From: Roseibium aestuarii
GTDB lineage: Bacteria; Pseudomonadota; Alphaproteobacteria; Rhizobiales; Stappiaceae
NCBI RefSeq assembly: GCF_008477545.1
Contig: NZ_VORA01000006.1
Location: 96,135 to 160,134, forward strand
Length of the DNA stretch: 64,000 nt
Direction: 5' to 3'
A model generated the notes under the pieces. It made no database searches, was not told where the DNA came from, and saw nothing but the letters and a program-made list of their open reading frames with translations. Numbering within the stretch: the first letter of the stretch is position 1; the number at the start of each line of letters is the position of its first letter. Of the stretch, positions 8,477 to 18,146 are shown one piece after another. The position numbers and the translations under genes are program-made.

Positions 8477-10084
8477 ATGCAAGCAGAGCCTCTTCAGATC
8501 GTCTGGTTCAAGCGTGACCTGCGCGTTGCCGATCACGCGCCGCTGACCCTTGCCACCCGCACGGGACCGGTGCTGCCACTCTACGTGATCGAGCCGGACC
8601 TCTGGCGTCAGAGCGATGCCTCAGGCCGGCAGCTTGCCTTTCTGCTGGAAAGCCTCGCCGAGCTGGACCGGGAGCTGTGCCGCCTCGGCCAGCCGCTTTG
8701 CCTGCGCTTCGGCGCCATGCCCGAGGTGCTGGCCGAGCTCCACGCCACCCACCGGATCGGCGGCCTGTGGGCCCATGAGGAGACCGGCAACGGCTGGACC
8801 TTTGCCCGCGACATTGCTGTGCGCGGCTGGTGCCGGGAAACCGGCATTCCCTTCACCGAATTGCGCCAGACCGGGGTGCATCGGGCGCTTCGATCCCGCG
8901 ACGGCTGGGCCGCCCGGTGGGAACAGGAGATGCGCGGCGCCCTGCTGCCGCCTCCCGCTTTGCCACCTCTGCCCGCGCCCGTGAGGCAAGAGGCCCTGCC
9001 CGGCCTGCGGGATCTCGAGACCCGGCTGGGGCTGGCGACCGATCCTTGCGAGGGGCGGCAGCCCGGTGGACGGCGTGCCGGTCTTGTCTGTCTCGACAGC
9101 TTCCTGACCCGGCGTGGACGGACCTATCGCCGCGCCATGTCGACACCGCTCGAAGCCTTTGACGCCTGCTCGCGGATCTCGCCCCATCTTGCCTTCGGCA
9201 CCCTGTCCCTGCGGGAAGTGACCCAGGCCACCCGCACCCGCGAGGCCGCAGCCCGGGCCGCCGGAGACCGGGACTGGGGCGAGGCCATGACGTCCTTCTC
9301 CGGCCGTCTGCACTGGCATTGCCATTTCATCCAGAAGCTGGAGGACCAGCCGGACCTCGAAACGCGCTGCCTGCACCCGGCGCTTGAGGGCCTGCGGCCG
9401 CGTGAACCCGATGCCCAGCGGCTGGCCGCTTGGTGCAACGGGGAGACCGGGCTGCCCTTCGTGGATGCCTGCATGCGCGCCCTTCGGGCGACCGGCTGGA
9501 TGAACTTCCGCATGCGGGCCATGCTGATGGCGGTGGCCAGCTATCACCTGTGGCTGGACTGGCGGTCGACCGGCGCCCATCTGGCGCGGATGTTCACCGA
9601 TTACGAACCGGGTATCCACTGGCCTCAGGTGCAGATGCAGTCCGGCACGACAGGCATCAACACCATCCGCATCTACAACCCGGTGAAACAGGGACTGGAC
9701 CAGGACCCGCAAGGGCTTTTCATCCGCCGCTTTGTGCCCGAGCTGGCGGCGATCCCCACACCGTTCCTGCATGAACCCTGGCGGGCACCCAATGCCGCGC
9801 AGGTGCTGGACCGGGTCTATCCGGCGCCCATCGTCGATCATCTGGCGGCCGCACGGGAGGCGCGACAGACGCTCTGGGCCCTTAGAGGCGCCCGTGGGTT
9901 CCACGCCACCGCCGACCGGATCCAGGCGCGGCACGGGTCGCGGCGCGCCGGTCTTCCGATGACCGGCCAGGGCAAGCGCGGAGAGAGCACGAGGGGAAAA
10001 GGCCGCGCGGCGTCGCCCCCGGACCAGCTCGATCTCTTCGGGACCGGCGAGACGCCGCGCCAATCAGAGAGGGCGGGGTCATGA
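8477..10084 (+). CDS. Cryptochrome/photolyase family FAD-binding protein with C-terminal clamp-binding-like motif
   Basis: A 535-residue flavoprotein. The N-terminal alpha/beta photolyase domain starts IVWFKRDLRVADHAPL; the helical FAD-binding domain carries RISPHLAFGTLS, TGLPFVDACMRAL, TGWMNFRMRAMLM, and ends with the substrate-site region GIHWPQVQMQSGTTGIN and RIYNPVKQG. These fit the DNA photolyase superfamily, in the subgroup usually found with DUF2256, so light-dependent repair of UV lesions is likely but the lesion type cannot be set. Unusually, a disordered, basic tail of about 50 residues ends in QLDLF at 517-521, the consensus peptide for binding the DNA polymerase sliding clamp. The DUF2256 gene overlaps its stop by 4 bases (ATGA). 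Confidence 0.87.
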   Translation: MQAEPLQIVWFKRDLRVADHAPLTLATRTGPVLPLYVIEPDLWRQSDASGRQLAFLLESLAELDRELCRLGQPLCLRFGAMPEVLAELHATHRIGGLWAHEETGNGWTFARDIAVRGWCRETGIPFTELRQTGVHRALRSRDGWAARWEQEMRGALLPPPALPPLPAPVRQEALPGLRDLETRLGLATDPCEGRQPGGRRAGLVCLDSFLTRRGRTYRRAMSTPLEAFDACSRISPHLAFGTLSLREVTQATRTREAAARAAGDRDWGEAMTSFSGRLHWHCHFIQKLEDQPDLETRCLHPALEGLRPREPDAQRLAAWCNGETGLPFVDACMRALRATGWMNFRMRAMLMAVASYHLWLDWRSTGAHLARMFTDYEPGIHWPQVQMQSGTTGINTIRIYNPVKQGLDQDPQGLFIRRFVPELAAIPTPFLHEPWRAPNAAQVLDRVYPAPIVDHLAAAREARQTLWALRGARGFHATADRIQARHGSRRAGLPMTGQGKRGESTRGKGRAASPPDQLDLFGTGETPRQSERAGS

Positions 10085-10263
10085 GCGGGCATCGCAAACC
10101 CCATCTGCCGCAGAAGACCTGCCGCACCTGCGGCCGGCCCTTTGCCTGGCGCAAGAAATGGGCCCGGGTGTGGGATGAGGTTCTCTATTGCTCAGACAGG
10201 TGCCGGCGCGGCCGCAAGCGGTCAGGACAGGACCCGCAAGCTCAGGATCAGCGCTTCACCTGA
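10081..10263 (+). CDS. DUF2256 small zinc-finger-like protein
   Basis: A 60-residue basic protein with the DUF2256 pattern: HLPQKTCRTCGRPFAWRKKW, then WDEVLYCSDRCR. The four cysteines (CxxC plus CxxxC) form a probable zinc knuckle. DUF2256 genes commonly accompany or fuse to photolyase/cryptochrome genes, and here the start codon overlaps the photolyase-like stop by 4 bases, indicating translational coupling. The 3' end overlaps the 3' end of the convergent otsA gene by 16 bases. Function is unknown; an accessory role in binding DNA or photolyase is inference. Confidence 0.85.
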   Translation: MSGHRKPHLPQKTCRTCGRPFAWRKKWARVWDEVLYCSDRCRRGRKRSGQDPQAQDQRFT

Positions 10264-11624
10264 CGCAGGTCGGCCATGATCGCGTCGGACCAGGCGACCG
10301 CATCCTCCTTGCACAGGCGATCAAACAGGATCTGCCAGCGGTCGCGGCGTTCTTCCAGAGGCATGGTGATGGCGGTCTGAAGGCCCAGGGCCACGTCCTC
10401 GGCCGAGTGGGGATTGACCACGATGGCTTCCTTCATGCCCTCAGCCGCCCCCGCAAAGCGGGACAGCACGAGCACGCCGGGATCCTCGGCCCGCTGGGCA
10501 GCGATGTATTCCTTTGCGACAAGGTTCATGCCGTCTCGCAAGGGGGTGACGAGACAGACGCGGCTGGCCCGGTAGATGCCGGCAAGGGCCCGGCGCGGGA
10601 AGGAGCGGGTGAGGAAGCGGATCGGCGTCCAGTCCAGATCGGCAAAGCGCCCGTTCACATGGCCGGTCAGCTCGTCCAGCTCGCGGCGGATCTCGATATA
10701 GGCGTCCAGCTCCGCCCGGGAAGGCGGGGCGATCTGCATCAGCGACACCTGACCGCGGTTTTCCGGATAGTCCTCCAGCAGCCGTTCGAAGGCTCTGAAG
10801 CGTTCGGGCAGTCCCTTGGAATAGTCGATCCGGTCAACGCCGATGATCTGCTGGCGCCCGCCCAGAAGCTTTTCGAGCCGCGCCATGTTGCGCCGGGCGT
10901 CTGGAGTCATGGCGAATTTGGAGAAGGCTTCCGCATCGATGCCGATGGGATAGCAGCGGGCAACCGTCTCGCGGCCGGCCATCCGCAACCTCCCCTCGCC
11001 CAGCTCGTCTGCCCCCAGCTCCTCGACGGCAAAGCGCCGGAAATTGTCCGCGTCGCGGGCCGTCTGGAAGCCGAGCAGGTCATAGGCCATCATGGACCGG
11101 ACGATCGATCCGGCATTGGGCAGGGCGGCCAAGATCTCCGGCGCCGGGAAGGGAATGTGAAGGAAGAAGGCGAGCGGGTTGTTCACCTCCATGGCGCGCA
11201 TCTGGGAGGCGAAGGTCAGGAAGTGATAGTCATGCACCCAGACCATGTCGTCGGCCTCGAGCAGGGGCCGCAGCCGGGTGGCAAAGCGCTCGTTGACATG
11301 GCGATAGCCCTGCTCGAACCGCCGGTCGAACACGGCGAGATCGAGCCGGTAGTGCAGGACCGGCCAGAGGGTTCGATTTGCATAGCCGGCGTAGAAAAGG
11401 TCGTAGTCGGCCTGGGTCATGTCGAGCTGGACCATCTGGACCTTGCGGGTCTTCGTGGTCTTGAAGGCGCCGAAGGTTCCCTCTTCCGAGATCTCTCCGG
11501 ACCATCCGTACCAGACACCACCGCTCTTGGTGAGGGCATCCACGAGGGCCACCGCCAGTCCTCCGGCGCGCCCCGTGTCCTTCAGGGGTCCCACGCGGTT
11601 TGACACGACGACAAGGCGGCCCAT
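10248..11624 (-). CDS. otsA: Trehalose-6-phosphate synthase
   Basis: A 458-residue GT20 glycosyltransferase that joins UDP-glucose and glucose-6-phosphate to make trehalose-6-phosphate in the cytoplasm. Visible signatures are [11 protein letters not shown] and AGGLAVAL at the N-terminus, [31 protein letters not shown], and the nucleotide-sugar site [14 protein letters not shown]. Length and motifs are standard. It is the last gene of a minus-strand trio otsB-GH15-otsA, separated from the GH15 gene by 90 bases that contain a 7-bp hairpin. Trehalose synthesis is typically part of osmotic or desiccation stress response. Confidence 0.95.
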   Translation of the reverse strand: MGRLVVVSNRVGPLKDTGRAGGLAVALVDALTKSGGVWYGWSGEISEEGTFGAFKTTKTRKVQMVQLDMTQADYDLFYAGYANRTLWPVLHYRLDLAVFDRRFEQGYRHVNERFATRLRPLLEADDMVWVHDYHFLTFASQMRAMEVNNPLAFFLHIPFPAPEILAALPNAGSIVRSMMAYDLLGFQTARDADNFRRFAVEELGADELGEGRLRMAGRETVARCYPIGIDAEAFSKFAMTPDARRNMARLEKLLGGRQQIIGVDRIDYSKGLPERFRAFERLLEDYPENRGQVSLMQIAPPSRAELDAYIEIRRELDELTGHVNGRFADLDWTPIRFLTRSFPRRALAGIYRASRVCLVTPLRDGMNLVAKEYIAAQRAEDPGVLVLSRFAGAAEGMKEAIVVNPHSAEDVALGLQTAITMPLEERRDRWQILFDRLCKEDAVAWSDAIMADLRQVKR

Positions 11625-11687
11625 GAATTTCCCTCCAGTCCAGGTTTGTGATCTCTCGCCCCCGTGCGACGCACCGGGAGGTGAGCC

Positions 11688-11707
11688 GGCGGCATATGCC
11701 TGCCGCC
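11688..11707 (-). other. Intercistronic hairpin between the GH15 gene and otsA
   Basis: GGCGGCA and TGCCGCC form a 7-bp perfect stem around the 6-base loop TATGCC. There is no following T-run, so it is more likely a mRNA-processing or attenuation element than a full terminator; otsA would otherwise need its own promoter. Confidence 0.35.
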
Positions 11708-11714
11708 GCCGGTC

Positions 11715-13523
11715 TCAGATGACGCTTTCCCAGCCCTTGCTGAGGCGCACGGCGCCGTTGATGATACCGACCATCGAATAGGTCTGGGGGAAGTTGCCCC
11801 AGAGCTCGCCGGTGGCGGGCGTGGTGTCTTCGGACAGCAGGCCAACGTGGTTGCGGCAGGCCAGCATGGTCTCGTAGATCTCGCGGGCCTCTTCCTTCCG
11901 GCCAATGCGCGCCAGCGCGTCGATGTACCAGAAGGTGCAGATGTTGAAGGCGTTTTCAGGGGCACCAAAGTCATCCGCCGCATGGTAGCGGAAGAGATGA
12001 TTGCCGCGGCGCAGGGTCTCGCCGATGCGGTCGACCGTGGCGATGAAGCGGGGATCGTTGGGCGGCAGGAAGCCGACCTCCGCCATCAGCAGCAGGCTGG
12101 CATCCAGGTCGTTGCCCTCGAAGCTCTCCACGAAGGCGTTCTTGCCCGGATTCCAGCTGCGCTGGCAGATGGTCGAATGCACCCTGGCGGCCCGTTCCGC
12201 CCAGAACCGGGACCGATCGGTCAGGCCGAACTGGTTGGCGATCTTGGCCAGCCGGTCGCAGGCCGCCCAGCACATGAGCGAGGACGACGTGTGGACGCGC
12301 GCCCGGGTGCGCAACTCCCAGATGCCCGCATCCGGCTGGTCATGCATGGCAAAGGCGCGCTCGCCGACCATCTCCAGCCGGCGGAAATCGTCGAGGCCCG
12401 GCTGATGCAGCAGGCGCTTGTCGAAGAAGGCCTGGGAAGCGGCAAGGACGATCTGGCCATAGACGTCATGCTGGAAATGCTCGTAGGCCTGATTGCCGAC
12501 GCGCACCGGGCCATTGCCGCGATAGCCAGGCAGGTCGACGAAGCCTTCGACCAGCTTTTCCTCCAGACCGATTCCGAAGAGCGGCTGGACGTGGCCCCCG
12601 CCGGTGACCGCCACCACATTGTTCAGGTAGCGCAGGTAGTTCTCCATCGTCTCCATTTCGGAGAGGGAGTTGAGCGCCCGCACCACGAAGAAGGCGTCGC
12701 GGATCCAGCAGTAGCGGTAGTCCCAGTTGCGCTGGGTGCCGTGGGCTTCCGGGATCGAGGTGGTGGCGGCGGCGATGATCGCGCCGGTTTCCTCGTAGGT
12801 GCAGAGCTTGAGGGTGATCGCGGCGCGGATCACCGCTTCCTGATATTCCAGCGGAAGCCCAAGCCGGCGCGTCCAGTGGCGCCAGTGCAGCTCGGTGTTC
12901 TCCTCGAAGTCGCGGCAGAGCGTTTCCGGATGGTCCGTCAGGCTCTCGTCGGGGCCGAGATAGAAGGAGAGCGGACCGTCGAGCAGGAACGGCGTTTCCT
13001 CGCGCACATAGGTGATGGAGGCATTGGTCGTCAGGCGCAGGATCGTGCCGTTGCCGACCCAGCGAATGTGGTTGGACCCGAAGGTGACATCCGGCACCCG
13101 CTGGCCCCAGGCAAAGCGCGGGCGGCAGCGGACCCGGATGCGCGGATGACCGGAGAGGGTCCGCACCCGCCGCACCAGGGCATTGGGGCGGAACATGCGC
13201 CCCTTGGTGGTGAAGCGGGGGGCGAAGTCGGTCAGCTCGATGGCATTGCCGGACCGGTCATAGATGCGGGTCTTCACGATGGCCGTGTTGGGCACGTATT
13301 CCTGTTCGGACCGCACCGCGCCATCGAGCTCGATGGCAAAGCGGCCATCGCCCTCGTCGCCTCGGGTGCCCAGCAGGGAATGGAAGACCGGATCGCCATC
13401 GAAGCGCGGCAGGCAGCACCAGACCAGGCCGCCCATCCGGTCGATCAGCCCCGCATAGGAGCAGTTGCCGATCATGGCGAGATCGAGCGAGGGCTCAAGC
13501 TTTACAGGCGGCGTCCAACCCAT
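11715..13523 (-). CDS. Glycoside hydrolase family 15 protein (trehalase/glucoamylase-like)
   Basis: A 602-residue protein with an N-terminal beta-sandwich (DLAMIGNCSYAGLIDRMGGLVWCCLPRFD) and a C-terminal alpha/alpha barrel. The barrel holds GTQRNWDYRYCWIRDA, the general acid in GIWELRTR, ENAFNICTFWYIDAL and the GELWGNFPQTYSM stretch bearing the likely catalytic base region. No signal peptide, so cytoplasmic. GH15 members of this form act on trehalose or alpha-glucans; in mycobacteria they are trehalases. Its place between otsB and otsA (18-base gap to otsB) strongly suggests trehalose or a related glucan as substrate, giving a hydrolytic counterpart to the biosynthetic genes. Substrate is inference. 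Confidence 0.88.
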   Translation of the reverse strand: MGWTPPVKLEPSLDLAMIGNCSYAGLIDRMGGLVWCCLPRFDGDPVFHSLLGTRGDEGDGRFAIELDGAVRSEQEYVPNTAIVKTRIYDRSGNAIELTDFAPRFTTKGRMFRPNALVRRVRTLSGHPRIRVRCRPRFAWGQRVPDVTFGSNHIRWVGNGTILRLTTNASITYVREETPFLLDGPLSFYLGPDESLTDHPETLCRDFEENTELHWRHWTRRLGLPLEYQEAVIRAAITLKLCTYEETGAIIAAATTSIPEAHGTQRNWDYRYCWIRDAFFVVRALNSLSEMETMENYLRYLNNVVAVTGGGHVQPLFGIGLEEKLVEGFVDLPGYRGNGPVRVGNQAYEHFQHDVYGQIVLAASQAFFDKRLLHQPGLDDFRRLEMVGERAFAMHDQPDAGIWELRTRARVHTSSSLMCWAACDRLAKIANQFGLTDRSRFWAERAARVHSTICQRSWNPGKNAFVESFEGNDLDASLLLMAEVGFLPPNDPRFIATVDRIGETLRRGNHLFRYHAADDFGAPENAFNICTFWYIDALARIGRKEEAREIYETMLACRNHVGLLSEDTTPATGELWGNFPQTYSMVGIINGAVRLSKGWESVI

Positions 13524-13541
13524 GTTCCAGTCTCCGAAAAA

Positions 13542-14276
13542 TCAAACCACCTTGAGAGAAGCGCGATCCAGCCAGGCGTGAACGGCCGCCACCCCGGACA
13601 GGCGATAGCGGGCGCAGCTGTCGCCCTCGCCCACCTTGATGCCGAAGCCCCCGAGGGCCTGGGCGGCGGCAATTCCGTCCTCGTCGGTCACGTCGTCACC
13701 GATGAAGACGGGCGTGCGCCCGGCAAAGGGCATCTGCCCCATGAAGTGCCGCAGGGCGACACCCTTGTCGGAGGCATCGGGCTTCGCCTCGATCACCATC
13801 TTGCCGTTGACCCGGTGCAGGCCGGGCAGATCCTGCAGGGCCTCTTCGACGAAGGCCGCCAGCTCCTGTTCCAGATCCGGATGGGAGCGATAGTGCAGCG
13901 CCAGCGTCGGGCCCTTGTCCTCGAAGTAGATGCCGCGTTCCAGCAAGCCGCTGTCCCGGGTGCGCTGCTTGAGCAGGCGGATCTCCGCCCCCTCTTCGGC
14001 CCTGTGGACGCGGGCGCCCAGGGTCTCCCGATGCTCCAGCCCGTGAAGGCCGGCAGCGGGCAGATGCAGCGGCGCCAGGAACCCGTCGATCTCGGCGACC
14101 GGCCGGCCAGAGACCACCGCGAGCGCCCCGTCCAGATCGGTCTGGATGCGGCGCAGGGTGGCGATCAGCGCGGAGGGAACGGCCACGTCCTCCGGCCGGG
14201 CGGCAAGCTCGGCCAGGGTGCCATCGAAATCGAGGAAGAGAGCCATGCCCGGCTCAAGGTGCGGCGCGTCATTCAT
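13542..14276 (-). CDS. otsB: Trehalose-6-phosphate phosphatase
   Basis: A 244-residue HAD-superfamily phosphatase. Motif I is LFLDFDGTLAELA with the nucleophile Asp, motif II is VVSGRPVAEID, and motif IV is FIGDDVTDEDGI; the cap includes GLHGLEHRE and DKGVALRHFM. It releases trehalose from trehalose-6-phosphate. It is the first gene of the otsB-GH15-otsA set, so its upstream spacer (14277-14441) should carry the promoter; that spacer shows no clear operator. Confidence 0.94.
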   Translation of the reverse strand: MNDAPHLEPGMALFLDFDGTLAELAARPEDVAVPSALIATLRRIQTDLDGALAVVSGRPVAEIDGFLAPLHLPAAGLHGLEHRETLGARVHRAEEGAEIRLLKQRTRDSGLLERGIYFEDKGPTLALHYRSHPDLEQELAAFVEEALQDLPGLHRVNGKMVIEAKPDASDKGVALRHFMGQMPFAGRTPVFIGDDVTDEDGIAAAQALGGFGIKVGEGDSCARYRLSGVAAVHAWLDRASLKVV

Positions 14277-14441
14277 GGCACCAACCTAGGAAGAACAACC
14301 GGAAAAGAAAAGACTTGCGAGAAATTTAGCCGCGCGGCAGCGCAAAATCGGAGGCCCGCGGACGCGCAGCCGGGGCGCAGGCGGACCTGCCGCGCGCCAC
14401 AAGGGGCGACGCGCGACAGGCCGGGATCCGGAACTTGCGGA

Positions 14442-15755
14442 TCAGACGTAGCGGTTGACCACGTTTTCCAGGAATTCCTGACGGCCGGAGACCGGCTGCG
14501 GGGTCAGGTTCTCGGCCAGAACGCGGGCCTCGATCTCTTCCAGGGTGGTTTCGCCCTTCAGCATCTTCTGGGCTTCCGGTGCGTTCCAGCCGGCATAGCG
14601 ATCCTCGACGAAGGAGGTGATCACGCCGTCTTCCAGCATGCGGGCCGCAGCCTTCAGGCCGCGAGCGCAGCAGTCCATGCCGCCGATGTGGGCGATCAGC
14701 AGGTCCTGCGGGTCGAGGGACTGACGACGCAGCTTTGCATCGAAGTTGGTGCCGCCGGTGGTGAAGCCGCCGCCCTTCAGGATCTCGTAATAGGCCAGCG
14801 CCATTTCCGGAACGTTGTTCGGGAACTGGTCGGTGTCCCAGCCGGACTGGTAGTCGTTGCGGTTCATGTCGATGGACCCGAAGATGCCGAGAGCATTGGC
14901 GGTCGCCAGCTCGTGCTCGAAGGAGTGACCGGCCAGGATCGCGTGCCCCTGCTCGATGTTCACCTTCACTTCGTTTTCCAGGCCGTGACGCTTCAGGAAG
15001 CCATAGACCGTCGCGACGTCATAGTCGTACTGGTGCTTGGTCGGCTCCTGCGGCTTCGGCTCGATCAGGATCGTGCCGTTGAAACCGATCTTGTGCTTGT
15101 ACTCGACGACCATGTTGAGGAAGCGGCCCAGCTGGGCGTCTTCGCGCTTCATGTCGGTGTTAAGCAGGGTTTCATAGCCCTCACGGCCGCCCCACAGAAC
15201 GTAGTTCTCGCCGCCCAGCTTGTGGGTCGCGTCCATGCAGGTCTTCACGGTCGCGGCGCCGAAGGCGAAGATGTCCGGGTTCGGGTTGGTGGCCGCGCCC
15301 GCCATGTAGCGGCGGTGCGAGAAGAGGTTCGCCGTGCCCCAGAGCAGCTTGACGCCGGTGGCGGCCTGCTTCTCGGCGAAGTAATCGACGATCTCGTTCA
15401 GGTTCCTGGTGTTTTCCGCGAGGGTCTCTCCTTCCGGACGCACGTCGGCGTCATGGAAGCAGTAGTAGGGTACGCCGAGGGTGGTGAACATCTCGAAGGC
15501 CACGTCGGCCTTGAGCTTGGACAGCTCCATGCTGTCGGCCGGGAACCAGCGACGCTCGAAGGTCTGGCCGCCGAACGGGTCGCCGCCCGGCCAGGCGAAG
15601 TTGTGCCAGTAGGCCACGGCGAAGCGCATGTGATCTTCCATGCGCTTGCCCATGACGATCTCGTCCGGGTTGTAGAAACGGAAGGCCAGCGGGTTGGTGC
15701 TGTCGGCGCCTTCATAGGCGATCTTGGCGATATCGCCGAAGAATCCGGTGCTCAT
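14442..15755 (-). CDS. xylA: Xylose isomerase
   Basis: A 437-residue enzyme that converts D-xylose to D-xylulose. It shows the catalytic His/Asp segment [13 protein letters not shown], the metal site [16 protein letters not shown], and [12 protein letters not shown] near the C-terminus. The open frame extends upstream to 16094 but that part is an Arg/His-rich read of the xylB gene; the ATG at 15755 is chosen because AAGGAG lies 9 bases upstream and MSTGFFGDI begins the conserved sequence. The xylB stop lies 14 bases before the start, so the two genes are co-transcribed at the end of the xylFHGBA unit. Confidence 0.96.
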   Translation of the reverse strand: MSTGFFGDIAKIAYEGADSTNPLAFRFYNPDEIVMGKRMEDHMRFAVAYWHNFAWPGGDPFGGQTFERRWFPADSMELSKLKADVAFEMFTTLGVPYYCFHDADVRPEGETLAENTRNLNEIVDYFAEKQAATGVKLLWGTANLFSHRRYMAGAATNPNPDIFAFGAATVKTCMDATHKLGGENYVLWGGREGYETLLNTDMKREDAQLGRFLNMVVEYKHKIGFNGTILIEPKPQEPTKHQYDYDVATVYGFLKRHGLENEVKVNIEQGHAILAGHSFEHELATANALGIFGSIDMNRNDYQSGWDTDQFPNNVPEMALAYYEILKGGGFTTGGTNFDAKLRRQSLDPQDLLIAHIGGMDCCARGLKAAARMLEDGVITSFVEDRYAGWNAPEAQKMLKGETTLEEIEARVLAENLTPQPVSGRQEFLENVVNRYV

Positions 15756-15769
15756 TTGGGTGGTGCTCC

Positions 15770-17221
15770 TTAGAAGCCGGCCTGTTTCAGGGCCGGGTAG
15801 AGGGTTTTCCAGCGGGCATAGGCGCTGGCATAGGTGTCCTTGAGGTCCGCGCGCGGAGCAATGGAATGCCGGATGGGCGGCGCGGTGAAGATGCCGTCGG
15901 TGGTGCCGAGCGCGGCGGCCTGGCCGAGACGGGCGGCTCCGAGAGAGGCGCCGAAGTCGCCGTCGGCCGGAACGTCGATGGTCACGTCCAGCAGGCTGGC
16001 GATGATCTCCAGCCAGACCTGCGACCGGGAGCCGCCGCCCACGGCGGTCAGGCGCGTTGCGCGGGTGCCTGCGGCCTCCAGGGCGGCCATGCAATCCTTC
16101 AGGGCGAAGGCAACGCCGTCGAGCACCGCATGGGTCAGCTGCTTGCGCTCGGTCGCGTGGCCGATGCCGAAGAAGCCGGCACGAATGTCCACGTCATTGT
16201 GCGGGGTGCGTTCGCCGCCGAGATAGGGCAGGAACAGCACGTCCGACGGACCGTCGACCGGGCCCAGTTCCGCCGTCAGCTCGGCCGGGGTGACGTTGAG
16301 GGTCCGGGCCAGCCAGTTGAGGCTGTCGGTGGCCGACAGTATCACGCCCATCTGGTGCCAGGTGCCGGGCACCGCATGGCAGAAGGCATGGACCGCACTC
16401 TCCACATTGGGAGAGAACTTGTCGTTGGTGACGAAGACCACGCCCGAGGTGCCGAGAGAGACGAAGCCGGTGCCCGGCTCGACCGCGCCCACGCCGCAGG
16501 CCGAAGCGGCGTTGTCGCCGCCGCCACCGGCCACAACCGGCGCACGCTCCATGCCCCAGCGAATGCAGAGTTCCGGCAGCAGGGTGCCGGAAACCTCGGA
16601 GCCTTCCACGAGGCGCGGCATGTGATCGCGGGTGAGGCCGGTTGCGGCCAGAAGGTCGTCCGACCAGTCGCGCCTGGCCACATCCAGCCACAGGGTGCCG
16701 GCGCTGTCGGACATGTCGCCGACGTGTTCACCGGTCAGGCACAGGCGGACGTAGTCCTTCGGCAGAAGAACCTTGGCGACCCTTGCGAAGATCTCCGGCT
16801 CGTTCTCGCGCACCCACTGCAGCTTCGGCGCGGTGAAGCCGGGCATGACCCGGTTGCCGCCCAGGGTCAGGAAGCGCGGTTCACGCTCTTCCAGCTCGGC
16901 GCACTGGCGGGCGGAGCGGCCGTCGTTCCACAGGATGCAGGGGCGCAGCGGTTCGTTGGCCGCATCCAGCAGGGTTGCCCCGTGCATGTGGCCGGACAGG
17001 CCGATGCCCTTGACGGCGGCCATTTCCGCCGGGGCCTTGCGGGCGATGTCGTCCATGGTCTGCAGGCAGGCAACCCACCAGCTTTTCGGGTCCTGTTCGG
17101 ACCACAGCGGATGGGGCCGCTCCACCGTCAGGTCGGCGGTGGCCTGAGCCACGAGAGACTGGTCCTCGGACAGCAGGATCGCCTTGACCGAGCTGGTGCC
17201 GATATCGAGACCGATATACAT
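15770..17221 (-). CDS. xylB: Xylulokinase
   Basis: A 483-residue FGGY-family kinase that phosphorylates D-xylulose to D-xylulose-5-phosphate for the pentose phosphate pathway. Visible are the N-terminal ATPase fold [29 protein letters not shown], the [14 protein letters not shown] loop and the C-terminal [21 protein letters not shown]. Placed directly before xylA and after the transport genes, from which it is separated by a strong hairpin. Confidence 0.95.
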   Translation of the reverse strand: MYIGLDIGTSSVKAILLSEDQSLVAQATADLTVERPHPLWSEQDPKSWWVACLQTMDDIARKAPAEMAAVKGIGLSGHMHGATLLDAANEPLRPCILWNDGRSARQCAELEEREPRFLTLGGNRVMPGFTAPKLQWVRENEPEIFARVAKVLLPKDYVRLCLTGEHVGDMSDSAGTLWLDVARRDWSDDLLAATGLTRDHMPRLVEGSEVSGTLLPELCIRWGMERAPVVAGGGGDNAASACGVGAVEPGTGFVSLGTSGVVFVTNDKFSPNVESAVHAFCHAVPGTWHQMGVILSATDSLNWLARTLNVTPAELTAELGPVDGPSDVLFLPYLGGERTPHNDVDIRAGFFGIGHATERKQLTHAVLDGVAFALKDCMAALEAAGTRATRLTAVGGGSRSQVWLEIIASLLDVTIDVPADGDFGASLGAARLGQAAALGTTDGIFTAPPIRHSIAPRADLKDTYASAYARWKTLYPALKQAGF

Positions 17222-17300
17222 GAGGTGCGTTCCTCAAAAATGATCTGAAAAAGGGCCGGATCAGATCCGGCTCCAGAAATTCCGTGCGACGTGCCCTAGC

Positions 17301-17341
17301 GCAGAACGGGGGGACCGGTCAACCGGCCCCCCGCTGTCTGC
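17301..17341 (-). other. Strong hairpin between xylG and xylB
   Basis: The core pairs GGGGGG plus CCGG (17308-17318, one internal mismatch) with CCGG plus CCCCCC (17323-17332) around the loop TCAA; an outer GCAGA/TCTGC stem closes it at 17301-17305 and 17337-17341. No T-run follows on the minus strand. It probably tunes the ratio of transporter to enzyme mRNA rather than ending transcription. Confidence 0.5.
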
Positions 17342-17353
17342 GGCGAACTGCCC

Positions 17354-18142
17354 TCAGGCAGCTGCCTCATCGTCAGAGATGGCACCCGGTCCCGGGGTCA
17401 CGCCCGGAGGACACTTGCCAAGGATGATCATGCCGAGAAGATCGTCGGCAGAGACCTTGTTCACGTCGGCGATGCCAACGACCTTGCCGTTCTTCATCAC
17501 GGCTGCGCGGTCGCACAGGGCCTTCACCTGGTGGACGTCGTGGTCGATCAGGAAGATGCCGAGGCCCTGGGCCTTCAGCTCCTTGATCAGCTCGGCGACC
17601 ATCTGGGTCTCGTGCGGGCCGAGAGCCGCGGTCGGCTCATCCATGATCAGGATGCGGGCGTTGAAGTAGACCGCGCGCGCAATGGCGACCGACTGGCGCT
17701 GACCGCCGGAGAGTGCCTTCACGGGAGCGTGGAACTTCTTGAAGTTCGGATTGAGCTTGCCCATGATCTTGCGGGTTTCCGCTTCCATGGCGTGCTCATC
17801 GACGAAGCCGAGCTTCGTGGTCAGCTCACGGCCGAGGAAGAGGTTCGAAGCCGCATCCAGGTTGTCGGCGAGAGCCAGCGTCTGGTAGATCGTCTCGATG
17901 TTGTGCGCGCGGGCATCCCGCGGGCTCTCGATCTTGACCTTCTTGCCATCCACCAGGATGTCGCCGCTGTCGGCCTGATACGCGCCGGAGAGCATCTTGA
18001 TCAGGGTCGACTTGCCAGCGCCGTTGTGGCCCAGCAGACCCACGACTTCACCCGGATAGAGATCGACGGACACGTGGTCGACGGCGTGCACGCCCCCGAA
18101 GGAGATGCACATGTCCTTCATTTCGACGAGAGGAGTAGCCAT
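17354..18142 (-). CDS. xylG: Xylose ABC transporter ATP-binding protein (single-domain)
   Basis: A 262-residue ABC ATPase: Walker [10 protein letters not shown], signature [14 protein letters not shown], Walker [14 protein letters not shown], His-switch FLIDHDV. It is of the single-domain FrcA-like type, roughly half the length of the fused two-domain XylG/RbsA proteins of enterobacteria, so it must act as a homodimer. The ATG at 18142 is preferred over an upstream in-frame ATG at 18235, because it has GGGAG 10 bases upstream and the extension would be a low-complexity Ser/Arg read of the xylH end. It lies 4 bases from the xylH stop. Confidence 0.92.
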   Translation of the reverse strand: MATPLVEMKDMCISFGGVHAVDHVSVDLYPGEVVGLLGHNGAGKSTLIKMLSGAYQADSGDILVDGKKVKIESPRDARAHNIETIYQTLALADNLDAASNLFLGRELTTKLGFVDEHAMEAETRKIMGKLNPNFKKFHAPVKALSGGQRQSVAIARAVYFNARILIMDEPTAALGPHETQMVAELIKELKAQGLGIFLIDHDVHQVKALCDRAAVMKNGKVVGIADVNKVSADDLLGMIILGKCPPGVTPGPGAISDDEAAA

Positions 18143-18146
18143 CGGA

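Noticed and set aside
11847..15773. 1308-codon open frame on the plus strand
   Set aside because: It runs antisense across the GH15 gene, otsB and xylA, all of which have clear family motifs. Its His/Gly/Ala-rich translation is what the opposite strand of high-GC3 genes gives, and no domain is seen.
15756..16094. N-terminal extension of the xylA frame
   Set aside because: The extra 113 residues are an Arg/His-rich out-of-frame read of xylB; the ATG at 15755 has a good ribosome site and begins the conserved sequence.
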